Shown piece by piece: positions 15,994 through 25,224 of a DNA stretch of 35,081 nucleotides. Source of the stretch: SAR116 cluster bacterium AG-321-A13 (GTDB taxonomy: Bacteria; Pseudomonadota; Alphaproteobacteria; Puniceispirillales; Marisalimonadaceae). Made by a program: the position numbers and the translations under genes. The number at the start of each line of letters is the position of its first letter. The first letter of the stretch is position 1. The notes beneath the pieces were generated by a model. The model was not told where the DNA came from and made no database searches. It was given only the letters and a program-made list of their open reading frames with translations. Location: contig QBXD01000011.1 of NCBI GenBank assembly GCA_003283875.1, forward strand, positions 1 through 35,081, in the 5' to 3' direction.

Positions 15994-16720
15994 ATCTAAC
16001 AAAAAAAACTTAATGAAATTAACTCCCATTGAAGTTATTGACCTATCAGTTTTATTAAGAAAAGATTTAATTCTAGACAAGGTTAGTTGTAGCATTAAAA
16101 ATAATTCTATTACTGCAGTAATTGGACCAAACGGTGCAGGCAAAAGTATATTTTTAAAGACCATAAATGGATTAACAAATATAGATAATGGGAAAATAAC
16201 GTTTAACAAAATATATAACAATGATGAAATTAGAAATAAGCAAGCAATGGTTTTTCAAACTCCAACTTTGTTAAGAAGAAATGTAAAATCCAATATGGAT
16301 TTTGTTTCTAATGTTAAAAATAAAAATGGTGAAATAGTTATTAAAAATATTTTAAAAAGAGTTGGATTAGAGGGATATGATGATAAACCTGCACGCTTAC
16401 TTTCTGGGGGAGAAAAACAAAGACTTTCTCTAGCAAGAGCTTTATTAATTGAGCCATCAGTTCTTCTACTTGACGAGCCCACTGCAAATTTAGACCCATT
16501 TTCATTGAAATTGATAGAAGAAATTATTCTAGAGGAGAGTAAAAAAGGGGCTACAATTATACTTACTACTCATGATATGGCTCAAGCTAAGAGACTAGCA
16601 TCTGATATAATTTTTTTTAATAAGGGTAAAATACTAGAGCAAACAGATGCAAATGCATTTTTTAGAAAACCTTTAACTAAAGAGGCAAAAAAATATATCA
16701 ATGGAGAAATTCTTTTATAA
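15986..16720 (+). CDS. tupC: Tungstate ABC transporter ATP-binding protein TupC
   Basis: An ABC ATPase of 244 residues from the ATG at 15986. It carries Walker A GPNGAGKS (47-54), Q-loop Gln91, signature LLSGGEKQ (138-145), Walker B LLDEP (161-165) and the H-loop TTHD. There is no MOP or TOBE domain at the C-terminus, which fits TupC rather than ModC. A GTG at 15968 would add six residues; I prefer the ATG because an AAGAAG lies just upstream and the overlap with tupB is short. An ATG at 16013 is also possible. The stop abuts the stop of the convergent M20 gene with no gap. Confidence 0.92.
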   Translation: MYKSNKKNLMKLTPIEVIDLSVLLRKDLILDKVSCSIKNNSITAVIGPNGAGKSIFLKTINGLTNIDNGKITFNKIYNNDEIRNKQAMVFQTPTLLRRNVKSNMDFVSNVKNKNGEIVIKNILKRVGLEGYDDKPARLLSGGEKQRLSLARALLIEPSVLLLDEPTANLDPFSLKLIEEIILEESKKGATIILTTHDMAQAKRLASDIIFFNKGKILEQTDANAFFRKPLTKEAKKYINGEILL

Positions 16721-17890
16721 TTATTCAACAAGAATTGTTTCAGCTAAGTTTGCCCAGTATTCAGCACCAATTGGTAATAGCGCATCATTGAAATCATAAT
16801 ATGCACTGTGAAGTTTTTCTGCATCCTCACCTGCCCCAAGCCAGATATACGCTCCTGGTTTCTCTTTAAGCATATATGAAAAATCTTCAGAACCCATTGT
16901 TGGAGTTTCTTTAACATTGATTGAAGCTTCACCAAAAGTATTTTTAAAAATTTCAGATGCTAATTTTGCACTTTTTTTGTCGTTTATTGTTGATGGATAT
17001 CCTGGCCTAATTTCAATGTTAACTTTGCAGTTAGAAATTGCGCACGCGTTTAATGCAACTTTCTTAATCTTCTTTAGCATGTCATCTCTTATGATTGTAT
17101 TGGTTGACCTCAGGGTTCCTCCAATTGTTACTGTATCGGGTATTACATTAAAAGCTGAACCACCTTCAATTTTAGTAAGTGATAAAACAGCATTTTTAAA
17201 AGGATCTAATTGTCTTGATATTAAACTTTGAAGAGCTGTAATAGTTAAACCAGCAGCTACCATTGGATCATTAGAATATTGAGGCTGGGCTGCATGCCCT
17301 CCTTTTCCTTCAATTGTAAAAATAATTATATCTCCCCCAGCCATTGCAAAACCCCTATGAATGACAGCTTGGCCTAGAGGTATTCCTGGCCAATTATGTA
17401 TTCCCCAGACAGTGTCAATTTTAAATTTTTTAAAAAGACCATCATTAATCATTGCCTTTGCGCCTGCGTTGCCACCTTCTTCTGCTGGTTGAAAAATACA
17501 ATAAACTGTTCCATGAAAATTTCGTGTTTCTGCTAGGTATTTTGCTGCACCCAATAACATTGTTGAATGACCATCATGACCGCACGCATGCATAGATCCT
17601 TCATTTTTGGATGCATAGGGTAAATTAGTCTTTTCTGTCATAGGAAGAGCATCCATATCAGCTCTTATTCCTATTGTCTTTTTTGAATTACTATTTTTAC
17701 CTTTAATAATTCCAACAATACCAGTCTTACCAATACCTTGATGCACTTCTATGCCAAATTCACTTAGCTTCTTTGAGATAAAGTCAGAAGTAACTTTTTC
17801 TTGGTATGCTACTTCAGGTTTCTCGTGGATACTATGTCGCCATTCAATCATTGCGGGAGTTATTTGTTCAATTTTTTGCTTGATATTCAT
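16721..17890 (-). CDS. M20D-family amidohydrolase (hippurate/N-acyl-amino-acid hydrolase type)
   Basis: A 389-residue cytoplasmic metallohydrolase. Family residues visible are RADMDALPM (76-84), HACGHDGHSTML with Cys103 and His105, the catalytic PAEEGG (135-140), GIHN with His165, and a late LHSAYYDFND. Members remove the acyl group from N-acyl amino acids such as hippurate, N-acetyl amino acids or indole-acetyl-amino acids, using two metal ions. Its start is 49 bp from that of the divergent N-formylglutamate-amidohydrolase-like gene, so a shared control region is likely. The neighbouring ABC importer and other deacylases suggest the substrate comes from outside. The acyl group is unknown. 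Confidence 0.92.
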   Translation of the reverse strand: MNIKQKIEQITPAMIEWRHSIHEKPEVAYQEKVTSDFISKKLSEFGIEVHQGIGKTGIVGIIKGKNSNSKKTIGIRADMDALPMTEKTNLPYASKNEGSMHACGHDGHSTMLLGAAKYLAETRNFHGTVYCIFQPAEEGGNAGAKAMINDGLFKKFKIDTVWGIHNWPGIPLGQAVIHRGFAMAGGDIIIFTIEGKGGHAAQPQYSNDPMVAAGLTITALQSLISRQLDPFKNAVLSLTKIEGGSAFNVIPDTVTIGGTLRSTNTIIRDDMLKKIKKVALNACAISNCKVNIEIRPGYPSTINDKKSAKLASEIFKNTFGEASINVKETPTMGSEDFSYMLKEKPGAYIWLGAGEDAEKLHSAYYDFNDALLPIGAEYWANLAETILVE

Positions 17891-17939
17891 TTTTTATACA
17901 CTCAATAATTAGGTATTATTTTAAAATTTGGAGCTTCAA

Positions 17940-18806
17940 ATGTCTGATAAGATCCTAAACGTTGAAGGAGATGAAGGTCAATCTATTCCTTTAATAATTG
18001 ATTCTCCTCATAGTGGCACTGAATATCCATTAGATTTCAATCATCAAGCAGAACCCTCAAAACTTAGACAAGCTGAAGATACTCATGTTAATGAGCTATA
18101 TGAATATGTTTCATCTATTGGTGGGGTTTTTATAGAAGCTAAATTTCCAAGGTCATATATTGATCCTAATAGATCAGAAACCGATTTCATATTTGAAGAT
18201 TTAAATGAAAAAAATAACAGTATTAGCGAAATAAAATTTAATCCTACTATTAAAAGTGAACTTGGCATTGGTTTAGTTTGGATAAAAATTCCTCCAAATG
18301 GAGAGCCAATGTATAAAGATAAAATTACATTAAAACAATTAATGGATAGAGTTAACATATATCATAAACCATATCATAAAATACTTAAACACACACTAAA
18401 TGAAACTTATAAAAATTATGGAAAGTTTTACCACATAAATGCTCACTCCATGCAAAATCAAGCTACAGCAATGTCAGATCAATTACAGGGCACAATAAGA
18501 CCAGACTTTGTAATAGGAGATAGAGAAGGAACATCTTGTCATAGAAAGTTTACAGACCTAATTGTAGATTTTTTGAGGGGTTTAAACTACACTGTAGATA
18601 TCAATTATCCATATAAAGGTATGGAACTTGTAAAAGCATATAGTGATCCTTTGCAAAATAAGAATTCAGTTCAAATTGAGGTAAATAGAAAATTATATAT
18701 GAATGAAGAAACAAGAAAAAAAACAGACAACTTCAAAATTTTAAAAAAAGATTTAGAAAAACTAATTAGTAAAATAAAAAAAGAAATTGATGAGGGTTAC
18801 TTATGA
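17940..18806 (+). CDS. N-formylglutamate amidohydrolase-like protein
   Basis: The 288-residue protein matches the N-formylglutamate amidohydrolase (HutG/FGase) family: IIDSPHSGTEYP near the N-terminus, AEDTHVNELY, PRSYIDPNRSETD and YHINAHSMQ. HutG frees glutamate from N-formylglutamate at the end of one histidine route, but this broad family also includes homologues of unknown substrate. I start it at the ATG at 17940, because the GGAG of the ribosome-binding site lies just before it and overlaps the upstream TTG at 17928. Its stop overlaps the ABC ATPase start by 4 bp. No other hut genes are present, so its role in histidine breakdown is doubtful and the importer's cargo is a better guess. 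Confidence 0.88.
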   Translation: MSDKILNVEGDEGQSIPLIIDSPHSGTEYPLDFNHQAEPSKLRQAEDTHVNELYEYVSSIGGVFIEAKFPRSYIDPNRSETDFIFEDLNEKNNSISEIKFNPTIKSELGIGLVWIKIPPNGEPMYKDKITLKQLMDRVNIYHKPYHKILKHTLNETYKNYGKFYHINAHSMQNQATAMSDQLQGTIRPDFVIGDREGTSCHRKFTDLIVDFLRGLNYTVDINYPYKGMELVKAYSDPLQNKNSVQIEVNRKLYMNEETRKKTDNFKILKKDLEKLISKIKKEIDEGYL

Positions 18807-20698
18807 ATGAGTTAGGTTTACAAAGTAAAAAAAATAACTCCTTACCTGTAATAGAAGTAAAAGATCTTAGAGTTCATTTTAATTTAAAAGATCAAGTGGT
18901 TAAAGCTGTTGATGGAGTATCATTCGATATCAAAAAAGGAGAAACAATTGCTATTGTTGGGGAATCTGGTTCAGGTAAATCTGTAACTGCATTATCACTA
19001 ATGAGACTTGTTGATTTTTCAGGTGGAAACATAATTTCAGGAGAAATTAATCTAAAAACTAAAAATAAAATAAATCTAGATTTAGCTCAACAGAGCCAAG
19101 ATATAATGAAAGATATTAGAGGTAACGATGTTTCTATGATTTTTCAAGAACCCATGACATCGTTAAATCCAGTATTCACAATACGAATGCAAATGACAGA
19201 AACAATCTTAAAGCATCAGGGAAAAACTAGGGCGGAAGCTCTCGAAATAGCATTGGAAATGTTGAAGTTAGTTAGAATACCTGAGCCTGAAAAAAGATTA
19301 AACCAATATCCGCATGAGCTCTCAGGGGGTATGAGACAAAGAGTCATGATAGCTATGGCATTAAGTTGTAAACCTTCTTTATTAATTGCTGACGAACCCA
19401 CAACTGCGCTTGATGTTACAATACAGGCTCAAATACTAGATTTAATTAAATTGTTACAACGTGATATAGGAATGTCGGTAATTTTTATTACTCATGATAT
19501 GGGAGTAGTTGCAGAAATTGCTGATAGGGTTGTTGTAATGTTTGCTGGAAAAAAAGTTGAAGAAGGATCTGCATTAGAAATTTTCAATAATCCACAACAC
19601 TCTTATACAAAATCATTGCTTGCAGCCGTTCCAAAATTAGGAAGTATGAAAGGTAAGTTACTACCCGCAAAATTTATGAATGTAGATATAAATTCATCAG
19701 AAAATCAGCAATTAAAAACAACAACTCAAAATAAAATAATTGAAATAAAAGATACTGTAAATCGAGTTTCCAATCCGTTACTTCAAGTTAGAGGATTAAC
19801 AACAAGGTTTTCTATAAAACAGGATTTTGGAACAAAAAAAGGTAATATTCATGCTGTTGAAAATATTGATCTTAGTTTGCAACCTGGAGAAACTTTTGGG
19901 CTGGTTGGTGAAAGTGGATGTGGAAAATCTACAACTGGTAGAAGTATTATAGGTTTAACATCACCAACAAGAGGAAGTGTTGTTTTTGAGGGGGTAGAAT
20001 TAACCAACTTAAATAATAAAGAGATGATTCAATACAGAAAACAAATGCAAATGATATTTCAAGATCCTTTTGCATCTTTAAATCCTCGTATGACAGTTGG
20101 ACAAATAATAGCTGAACCTATTTTAGTACATGGATTAGACGAAAAATTAGGATCAACTGAAAAAGTTATGCAATTGTTAAATCGTGTAGGATTGAACGAA
20201 CAATATGCCTTGAGATTTCCACACGAGCTTTCGGGGGGGCAGAGGCAGAGAATTGGGATTGCAAGAGCACTTGCTTTAGAACCAAAATTAATTATTGCTG
20301 ATGAAGCTGTTTCCGCCTTAGATGTCTCCATTCAAGCACAAGTGGTTAACTTAATGATGGAACTTCAAGAAGAATTTGGCCTGTCTTACCTCTTTATAAG
20401 TCATGATATGGCAGTAGTTGAAAGAGTTAGTCATAGAATAGGTGTAATGTATCTAGGTGAGATAGTTGAAATTGGTCTAAGAAGTGAAATTTTTGAAAAC
20501 CCGCAACACCCATATACAAAAAAGTTAATGGCAGCAGTGCCAATAGCAGATCCCAGTAAAAGAAAAACAAAGTTAAATTTGATGAGCGACGAAATTCCTA
20601 GTCTTTTAAAACCACATGGTTATGAGCCTGAAAAAATAGAAATGGTAAAATTGAGTGAAGAGCATTTTGTTAAACCGTTTGAAGGAATGATTAATTAA
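18803..20698 (+). CDS. Peptide-type ABC transporter, two ATPase domains in one chain
   Basis: This 631-residue protein fuses the DppD-like and DppF-like ATPases that are often separate. The first domain (about 14-270) has GESGSGKS, LSGGMRQRV and IADEPTTALDV. The second (about 330-590) has GESGCGKST, LSGGQRQRI and IADEAVSALDV. Each is followed by the oligopeptide-transporter C-terminal segment (HSYTKSLLAAVP and HPYTKKLMAAVP). In the second domain the usual DEPVSALD reads DEAV, with the catalytic Glu intact. Similar tandem proteins are known (YliA/GsiA type). It overlaps the upstream gene by 4 bp. The likely partners are the permeases and binding protein on the opposite strand at 21722-25224. 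Confidence 0.95.
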   Translation: MNELGLQSKKNNSLPVIEVKDLRVHFNLKDQVVKAVDGVSFDIKKGETIAIVGESGSGKSVTALSLMRLVDFSGGNIISGEINLKTKNKINLDLAQQSQDIMKDIRGNDVSMIFQEPMTSLNPVFTIRMQMTETILKHQGKTRAEALEIALEMLKLVRIPEPEKRLNQYPHELSGGMRQRVMIAMALSCKPSLLIADEPTTALDVTIQAQILDLIKLLQRDIGMSVIFITHDMGVVAEIADRVVVMFAGKKVEEGSALEIFNNPQHSYTKSLLAAVPKLGSMKGKLLPAKFMNVDINSSENQQLKTTTQNKIIEIKDTVNRVSNPLLQVRGLTTRFSIKQDFGTKKGNIHAVENIDLSLQPGETFGLVGESGCGKSTTGRSIIGLTSPTRGSVVFEGVELTNLNNKEMIQYRKQMQMIFQDPFASLNPRMTVGQIIAEPILVHGLDEKLGSTEKVMQLLNRVGLNEQYALRFPHELSGGQRQRIGIARALALEPKLIIADEAVSALDVSIQAQVVNLMMELQEEFGLSYLFISHDMAVVERVSHRIGVMYLGEIVEIGLRSEIFENPQHPYTKKLMAAVPIADPSKRKTKLNLMSDEIPSLLKPHGYEPEKIEMVKLSEEHFVKPFEGMIN

Positions 20699-20722
20699 CA
20701 ATGTAATTTAGAGACAAGAATT

Positions 20723-21706
20723 ATGAATGACCCAAGACTAGATTATGCTAATGAGTTCCAGGTAGAATTAACTGCTCCTGACATATCAAGTTATAAAAAA
20801 ACTAATACAGGAGTCGATTATATATTATCACTTGATAGCGGTATAAGTGGTCCTCATGTTTTTATATCTTCAATAGTACATGGGAATGAGCCTTGTGGAG
20901 CTATTGCTTTAGATTGGTTTTTAAAAAATAATTTTAGACCTAAAACAGGTAAATTAACTCTAGGTTTCATGAATGTTGAAGCTTATTTTGCTTTTGATCC
21001 CAAAAATCCAAATAGAACTAGATGGGTTGATGAAGATTTTAACAGATTATGGGCAGATGGTGTCTTGGAAGACACTTCCAGAAAAAGGACTAGTGAATTT
21101 TTTAGAGCTAATGAAGTCAAGAGCATAGTTTCACAAGCTGATTATTTACTAGATATTCACTCAATGCAAAAACCATGTGTTCCACTTATGATGGCGGGTA
21201 CATTAGAAAAAGGTATTAACTTTGCTAAATCTGTTGGAATGAGCATGCCTATTATTTCTGACACAGGCCATAAAGAGGGCGTGAGAATGAGAGATTACTT
21301 GGACTTCTCAAGAAAAGACAGTAATAAAAATGCACTCCTAGTTGAATGTGGTCAACATTGGGAAAAACTGTCTGAAAGAATAGCAATTGAAACCCTGATA
21401 AGATTTCTTAGAAGCACAAGCACTATGGATAAAAAATTTGGTGAAGAGTTTCTAAATGAACTAAAGCCTAAAAAATTTCAAAAAGAGGTTTATCGGGTAG
21501 GAGAAATTATCACTATAAAGACAGATAAATTTAAATTTTCTAGTGACTGGCAAGGCTTTGAAGTTCTTAAAAAAGGGACTCTTATTGGTAAAGATGACCA
21601 GGAATTTGTTTATGCTCCATATGACGAAACAATTTTAATAATGCCTACTAAAAGGTTATTTAAAGGTAAAACGGCTGTTAGGCTAGCATACAGAATTGAA
21701 GATTAA
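20723..21706 (+). CDS. Succinylglutamate desuccinylase/aspartoacylase family protein
   Basis: This 327-residue zinc hydrolase is related to AstE, aspartoacylase and the ectoine-route deacetylase DoeB. Zinc ligands are His53 and Glu56 (HGNE) with His146 (DIHS). DEDFNRLW (103-110) fits the substrate-binding motif and Glu208 (VECG) is placed as the catalytic base. A C-terminal beta-rich domain follows. These enzymes cleave N-acyl-aspartate, N-succinylglutamate or related amides. It lies 24 bp downstream of the tandem ATPase, on the plus strand with the formylglutamate-type hydrolase, which suggests joint use of imported N-acylated amino acids. No astABCD genes accompany it, so a role in arginine breakdown is not supported. 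Confidence 0.87.
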   Translation: MNDPRLDYANEFQVELTAPDISSYKKTNTGVDYILSLDSGISGPHVFISSIVHGNEPCGAIALDWFLKNNFRPKTGKLTLGFMNVEAYFAFDPKNPNRTRWVDEDFNRLWADGVLEDTSRKRTSEFFRANEVKSIVSQADYLLDIHSMQKPCVPLMMAGTLEKGINFAKSVGMSMPIISDTGHKEGVRMRDYLDFSRKDSNKNALLVECGQHWEKLSERIAIETLIRFLRSTSTMDKKFGEEFLNELKPKKFQKEVYRVGEIITIKTDKFKFSSDWQGFEVLKKGTLIGKDDQEFVYAPYDETILIMPTKRLFKGKTAVRLAYRIED

Positions 21707-21721
21707 ACAATTATTTATTTT

Positions 21722-22600
21722 TTAATGAAGTCGAGGATTAAACATATCTCTTAAATGGTCTCCAACTAAGTTTATGGAAGCAACGGTAATGAGTAGCGCC
21801 ACACCGGGAAAGATGCTAATCCAATAATCACCGCTATACATATATTCAAATCCATTGCCAATAAGAAGACCTAAAGAAGGCTCTGTAATAGGTAATCCGA
21901 GCCCAAGAAAACTTAGCGTTGCTTCCAATGAAATAGCATGAGCTGTTTGAAGAGTACCAACAACAATTAGCGGTGCCATACAATTTGGTAGAATATGTTT
22001 AAACATAATCCTAGTATTACTAAAAGCCAAACATCTCGCTGCATCAACATATTCTTTATTTAACTCTACTAAAGCACTCGAACGGGCAGTTCTCGCATAA
22101 TAGGCCCATTGGACTAAAATTAATGCAATAATAGTTTTTTCAACTCCTTTTCCAAAAGCAGCTAGAATTATCAAAGCAACTAAAATTGAGGGAAAACTTA
22201 GTTGAATATCAACTATCCTCATAACTACAGATTCATATTTTCCTCCAAAAAAAGCTGCTGAAATTCCAAAAAAAGATCCAATAATAAGAGCAAAAATGCC
22301 TGAAAGCACACCAACGCCTAGACTAACACGTAAACCATAGAATATAGCAGAAACCATATCTCTTCCAGCTCCGTCGGTGCCAAGTAAAAAATAATTCCCA
22401 GAAAAGTCTTCTGAAAAAGGGGCTAGCCTACTGTTCATTATACTTACAGTATTTAGATCATATGGGTCAGTTGGTGATACTAAAGGTGCAAAAACAGCAA
22501 CAAATAAAATTAACATAAAAACTATTAAAGATACTACAGCAACTTTATTGGATGAAAAATCTTTCCAAAACTCTTTAATTTTTTTTATTTTGGGGTTCAT
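21722..22600 (-). CDS. Peptide-type ABC transporter permease (DppC-like)
   Basis: A 292-residue inner-membrane permease of the oligopeptide family. It begins with a short cytoplasmic N-terminus and a membrane span, then PLVSPTDPYDLN (OppC-N region), LGTDGAGRDMVSAIFYGLR and the EAA loop YVDAARCLAFSNTRIMFKHI. It ends with GDHLRDMFNPRL, a common DppC ending. The gene is last in the minus-strand unit; its start overlaps the DppB-like gene by 4 bp. With the DppB-like subunit it forms the channel driven by the tandem ATPase encoded on the plus strand. Confidence 0.94.
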   Translation of the reverse strand: MNPKIKKIKEFWKDFSSNKVAVVSLIVFMLILFVAVFAPLVSPTDPYDLNTVSIMNSRLAPFSEDFSGNYFLLGTDGAGRDMVSAIFYGLRVSLGVGVLSGIFALIIGSFFGISAAFFGGKYESVVMRIVDIQLSFPSILVALIILAAFGKGVEKTIIALILVQWAYYARTARSSALVELNKEYVDAARCLAFSNTRIMFKHILPNCMAPLIVVGTLQTAHAISLEATLSFLGLGLPITEPSLGLLIGNGFEYMYSGDYWISIFPGVALLITVASINLVGDHLRDMFNPRLH

Positions 22601-23574
22601 TGACCGTCACCTTTAATTCTCACTCTAGGGTCTAAAAATGTATAAAGAATATCGACAATAAGGTTTAAAAAAACAAAAAACGTTACAATGATCATTAGAT
22701 AAGCGACAATAACTGGTCTATCTAGATTATAAATTGAGTCAATGATTAGTTTACCCATTCCAGGCCACGCAAATACTGTTTCAGTAACAGTTGAAAATGC
22801 GATTAATGATCCAAATTCAAGTCCAACGACTGTTACAATGGGAATTAGAATATTCTTTAGTATATGTACTAAAACTATTCTTTTTTCAGACAAACCTTTT
22901 GATCTAGCAAAAGTAATATAATCTTGAAGAATTATTTCTCTTGTTCCAGCTCTAGTCAAGCGGATCACCGATGAAATTTTAAATAATGCTAAATTCAAAG
23001 CAGGTAGAAAAACGTGTGACAACCCATTTAAGGTAAATAAAGAGCTATTAATCCCTAAAAAAGTACCAATTTCACCTCTTCCAGTTGATGGTAACCATCC
23101 AAGGTGGACTGCAAAAATCATAATGAAGATAATGCCTACCCAAAATGTTGGCATTGAAAAACCTAAAATTGAACCACCCATTATTATTTTGCTAGTTTTA
23201 CTCTCTGGCTTATAGCCTGCATAGATACCAAGAGGTATAGCTATGACAAGTGAAATAAAAAGAGAAAATAATGCTAATTCTAGTGTCGCCGGCATTCTTT
23301 GAATAATTAGTTTCAATGCTGGTTCACCAAAAATAAATGAATCTCCAAGATCCCCTTTAAAAGCATTTACTAAGAAATACCAATATTGTTCCGTAACAGG
23401 TCTATCTAATCCTAACTCTCTAATAACTCTTTCTACTTCGGCTTGGTCAGCTTCGGGGTTAATCAGCATTTCAACTGGATCCCCAACTAGATTAACCCCC
23501 CCAAATACCAAGAGTGACATTATAAATAATACGAGCACACTCTGAGCCAATCTTGTAAATATAAAAGGGGTCAT
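22597..23574 (-). CDS. Peptide-type ABC transporter permease (DppB-like)
   Basis: The 325-residue membrane protein starts with TRLAQSVLVLFIMSLLVFGG, the usual first span of DppB. It then has ELGLDRPVTEQY, the loop GDLGDSFIFGEP, the EAA segment ITFARSKGLSEKRIVLVHIL and VTETVFAWPGMGKLI. It ends with DPRVRIKG. Length and motifs are normal. It follows the binding-protein gene by 60 bp that contain a terminator hairpin, so part of the transcription from the binding-protein promoter probably stops before reaching it. Confidence 0.94.
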   Translation of the reverse strand: MTPFIFTRLAQSVLVLFIMSLLVFGGVNLVGDPVEMLINPEADQAEVERVIRELGLDRPVTEQYWYFLVNAFKGDLGDSFIFGEPALKLIIQRMPATLELALFSLFISLVIAIPLGIYAGYKPESKTSKIIMGGSILGFSMPTFWVGIIFIMIFAVHLGWLPSTGRGEIGTFLGINSSLFTLNGLSHVFLPALNLALFKISSVIRLTRAGTREIILQDYITFARSKGLSEKRIVLVHILKNILIPIVTVVGLEFGSLIAFSTVTETVFAWPGMGKLIIDSIYNLDRPVIVAYLMIIVTFFVFLNLIVDILYTFLDPRVRIKGDGQ

Positions 23575-23591
23575 GTTTTCATCATTAAATT

Positions 23592-23622
23592 AAAAAAAAC
23601 CAGAGCAGTTATGCTCTGGTTT
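23592..23622 (-). terminator. Rho-independent terminator between binding protein and permeases
   Basis: On the minus strand, 12 bp after the binding-protein stop, there is an 11-bp perfect stem (AAACCAGAGCA / TGCTCTGGTTT) with a TAAC loop, running into a stretch of eight T. This is a textbook intrinsic terminator. Placed inside the operon, it should act as a partial terminator that keeps permease levels below binding-protein levels. Confidence 0.88.
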
Positions 23623-23634
23623 AAATTGTTCTAA

Positions 23635-25224
23635 TTACTTACAGTTTACGTAAGTTGCAATAGTTCTCTCATCTGTTCGAGGAGTGTAGTTACAGCCAGA
23701 TTTAGATGCCCAAGTATTCATTTGATAATGTATTGGGATAACACCATAATTTTTACCTACTGCTACTTCTGTTGCTTCTGCAAGAAGTTTTCCTCTTGCA
23801 TCAGAATCAACGGTTCCAAGAGCTTCTTGAACTAGTTTGTCGACAACAGGATCAGAATGTCTTCCTCTATTGGCTCTTCCCATTCCTATGGACTTATCAT
23901 AAGTATGCAAAAGTGCTCTCAAAGGAGATGAAGCTTCTCCGGAACCAGCCCCCCAACCAAGAACCATAAAACTGAATTCTGGGCTTTTATTAGGACCACC
24001 ACGGGATGCTCTTTTGAAATAGACAGCTTTTGGCATTGTTTCAACTTTTGCTTTAATACCAATTCTAGAGAACATTTGAGCTAAAGCTTCTGCAATTTTA
24101 GCGTCATTAATGTATCTATCATTTGGTCCGTGAATTGTCATTTCAAAACCATTGCCATAACCAGCTTCCTTCAAAAGCATTTTTGCTGTATCTGGATCAT
24201 AAGGATCAGGTTTCATTTTTGTTGAAACTCCATGAAAACCTGCAGGTAATAATTGGCCTGCTTTAACAGCTATACCTTCCATTACCTTTGCAACCATTGC
24301 GTCACGATTAATTGCTAATGATAAAGCTTTCCTAACTCTAACATCCATTAATGGGTTTTTAATTTTTCCGCCACCAATGGCAGTGATGTGAGGTGAATCT
24401 TCTCTGAATTGGTCCATATGTAAATAAATAACACGGTTAGATGGACCACTATTTAATTTAATTGTAGGATTTTTTTTCATTTTTCCAACATTCAAAGGAG
24501 GAACGTTGTCAATAAAATCAACATCCTTTGCTAATAGTGCAGCTATTCTGGCTGGACCAGATTTAATAGGCTTAAAAAGTACATTTTCAAACTGTGCCAT
24601 TCCAGTACCGGCTCCATGATAATCTTTATTAGCTTTTAGGACAATCTTATCACCAGGCACCCATTCAACAAATTTGTAAGGCCCAGTTCCTATCGCAGCT
24701 TTTCCACTATTGTAGTCACCTGTTGTAGCACCTTCACCATTTTTCTTTGAAATAATTTTAACAGTCATTATGTCATTAGGCATTAGAGGATAGGGCTTTT
24801 TGGTTTTAATATGTATAGTATGACTATCTATTTTAATAAACTCTTTCCCTTTTAAATAAGTACCAAATCCTGATGGAGATTTCGGAACATTTTGTGCTCT
24901 CTCAGCAGTAAAAATAACATCGTCAGCTGTAAAATCACTGCCATCATGAAATTTTACCCCTTTTCTAAGTTTAAATTCCCATGTTGTATCATTTATAGGC
25001 TTCCATGACGTAGCTAAGTCAGGATAGTGTTGTTGGTTTTCGTCTGATCCAACTAAAGTTCCGTAAATATGTGTTGCGAAAGCATTGTTAGGACCAAGAT
25101 TATGGTAATGTGGATCAATTGAGCTCGGCTCAGACTTTAATCCAACAGTAAGATCTTTTGCCAAAGCCACAGTAGACAAAAGACAACTTATCATCACTAT
25201 AAAAAGTCTGTTGATTAATTTCAT
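23635..25224 (-). CDS. Peptide-type ABC transporter substrate-binding protein (SBP_bac_5)
   Basis: An exported binding protein of 529 residues. I start it at the ATG at 25224, since AGGAGG lies just upstream and the protein then opens with a clean signal peptide (MKLINRLFIVMISCLLSTVA, cleaved after ALA). The mature protein begins KDLTVGLKSEPSSIDPHYHN. Family 5 motifs follow: KLRKGVKFHDGSDFTADDV, GTGPYKFVEW and VRKALSLAINRDAM. Such proteins bind peptides, and also opines, nickel or other amides. Given three amide hydrolases in the adjacent block, an N-acylated amino acid or peptide is a reasonable guess. A terminator separates it from its permeases. Confidence 0.94.
   Translation of the reverse strand: MKLINRLFIVMISCLLSTVALAKDLTVGLKSEPSSIDPHYHNLGPNNAFATHIYGTLVGSDENQQHYPDLATSWKPINDTTWEFKLRKGVKFHDGSDFTADDVIFTAERAQNVPKSPSGFGTYLKGKEFIKIDSHTIHIKTKKPYPLMPNDIMTVKIISKKNGEGATTGDYNSGKAAIGTGPYKFVEWVPGDKIVLKANKDYHGAGTGMAQFENVLFKPIKSGPARIAALLAKDVDFIDNVPPLNVGKMKKNPTIKLNSGPSNRVIYLHMDQFREDSPHITAIGGGKIKNPLMDVRVRKALSLAINRDAMVAKVMEGIAVKAGQLLPAGFHGVSTKMKPDPYDPDTAKMLLKEAGYGNGFEMTIHGPNDRYINDAKIAEALAQMFSRIGIKAKVETMPKAVYFKRASRGGPNKSPEFSFMVLGWGAGSGEASSPLRALLHTYDKSIGMGRANRGRHSDPVVDKLVQEALGTVDSDARGKLLAEATEVAVGKNYGVIPIHYQMNTWASKSGCNYTPRTDERTIATYVNCK

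Noticed and set aside
17928-17939. TTG start giving four more residues to the N-formylglutamate-amidohydrolase-like protein
   Set aside because: The TTG overlaps the GGAG that serves the ATG at 17940.
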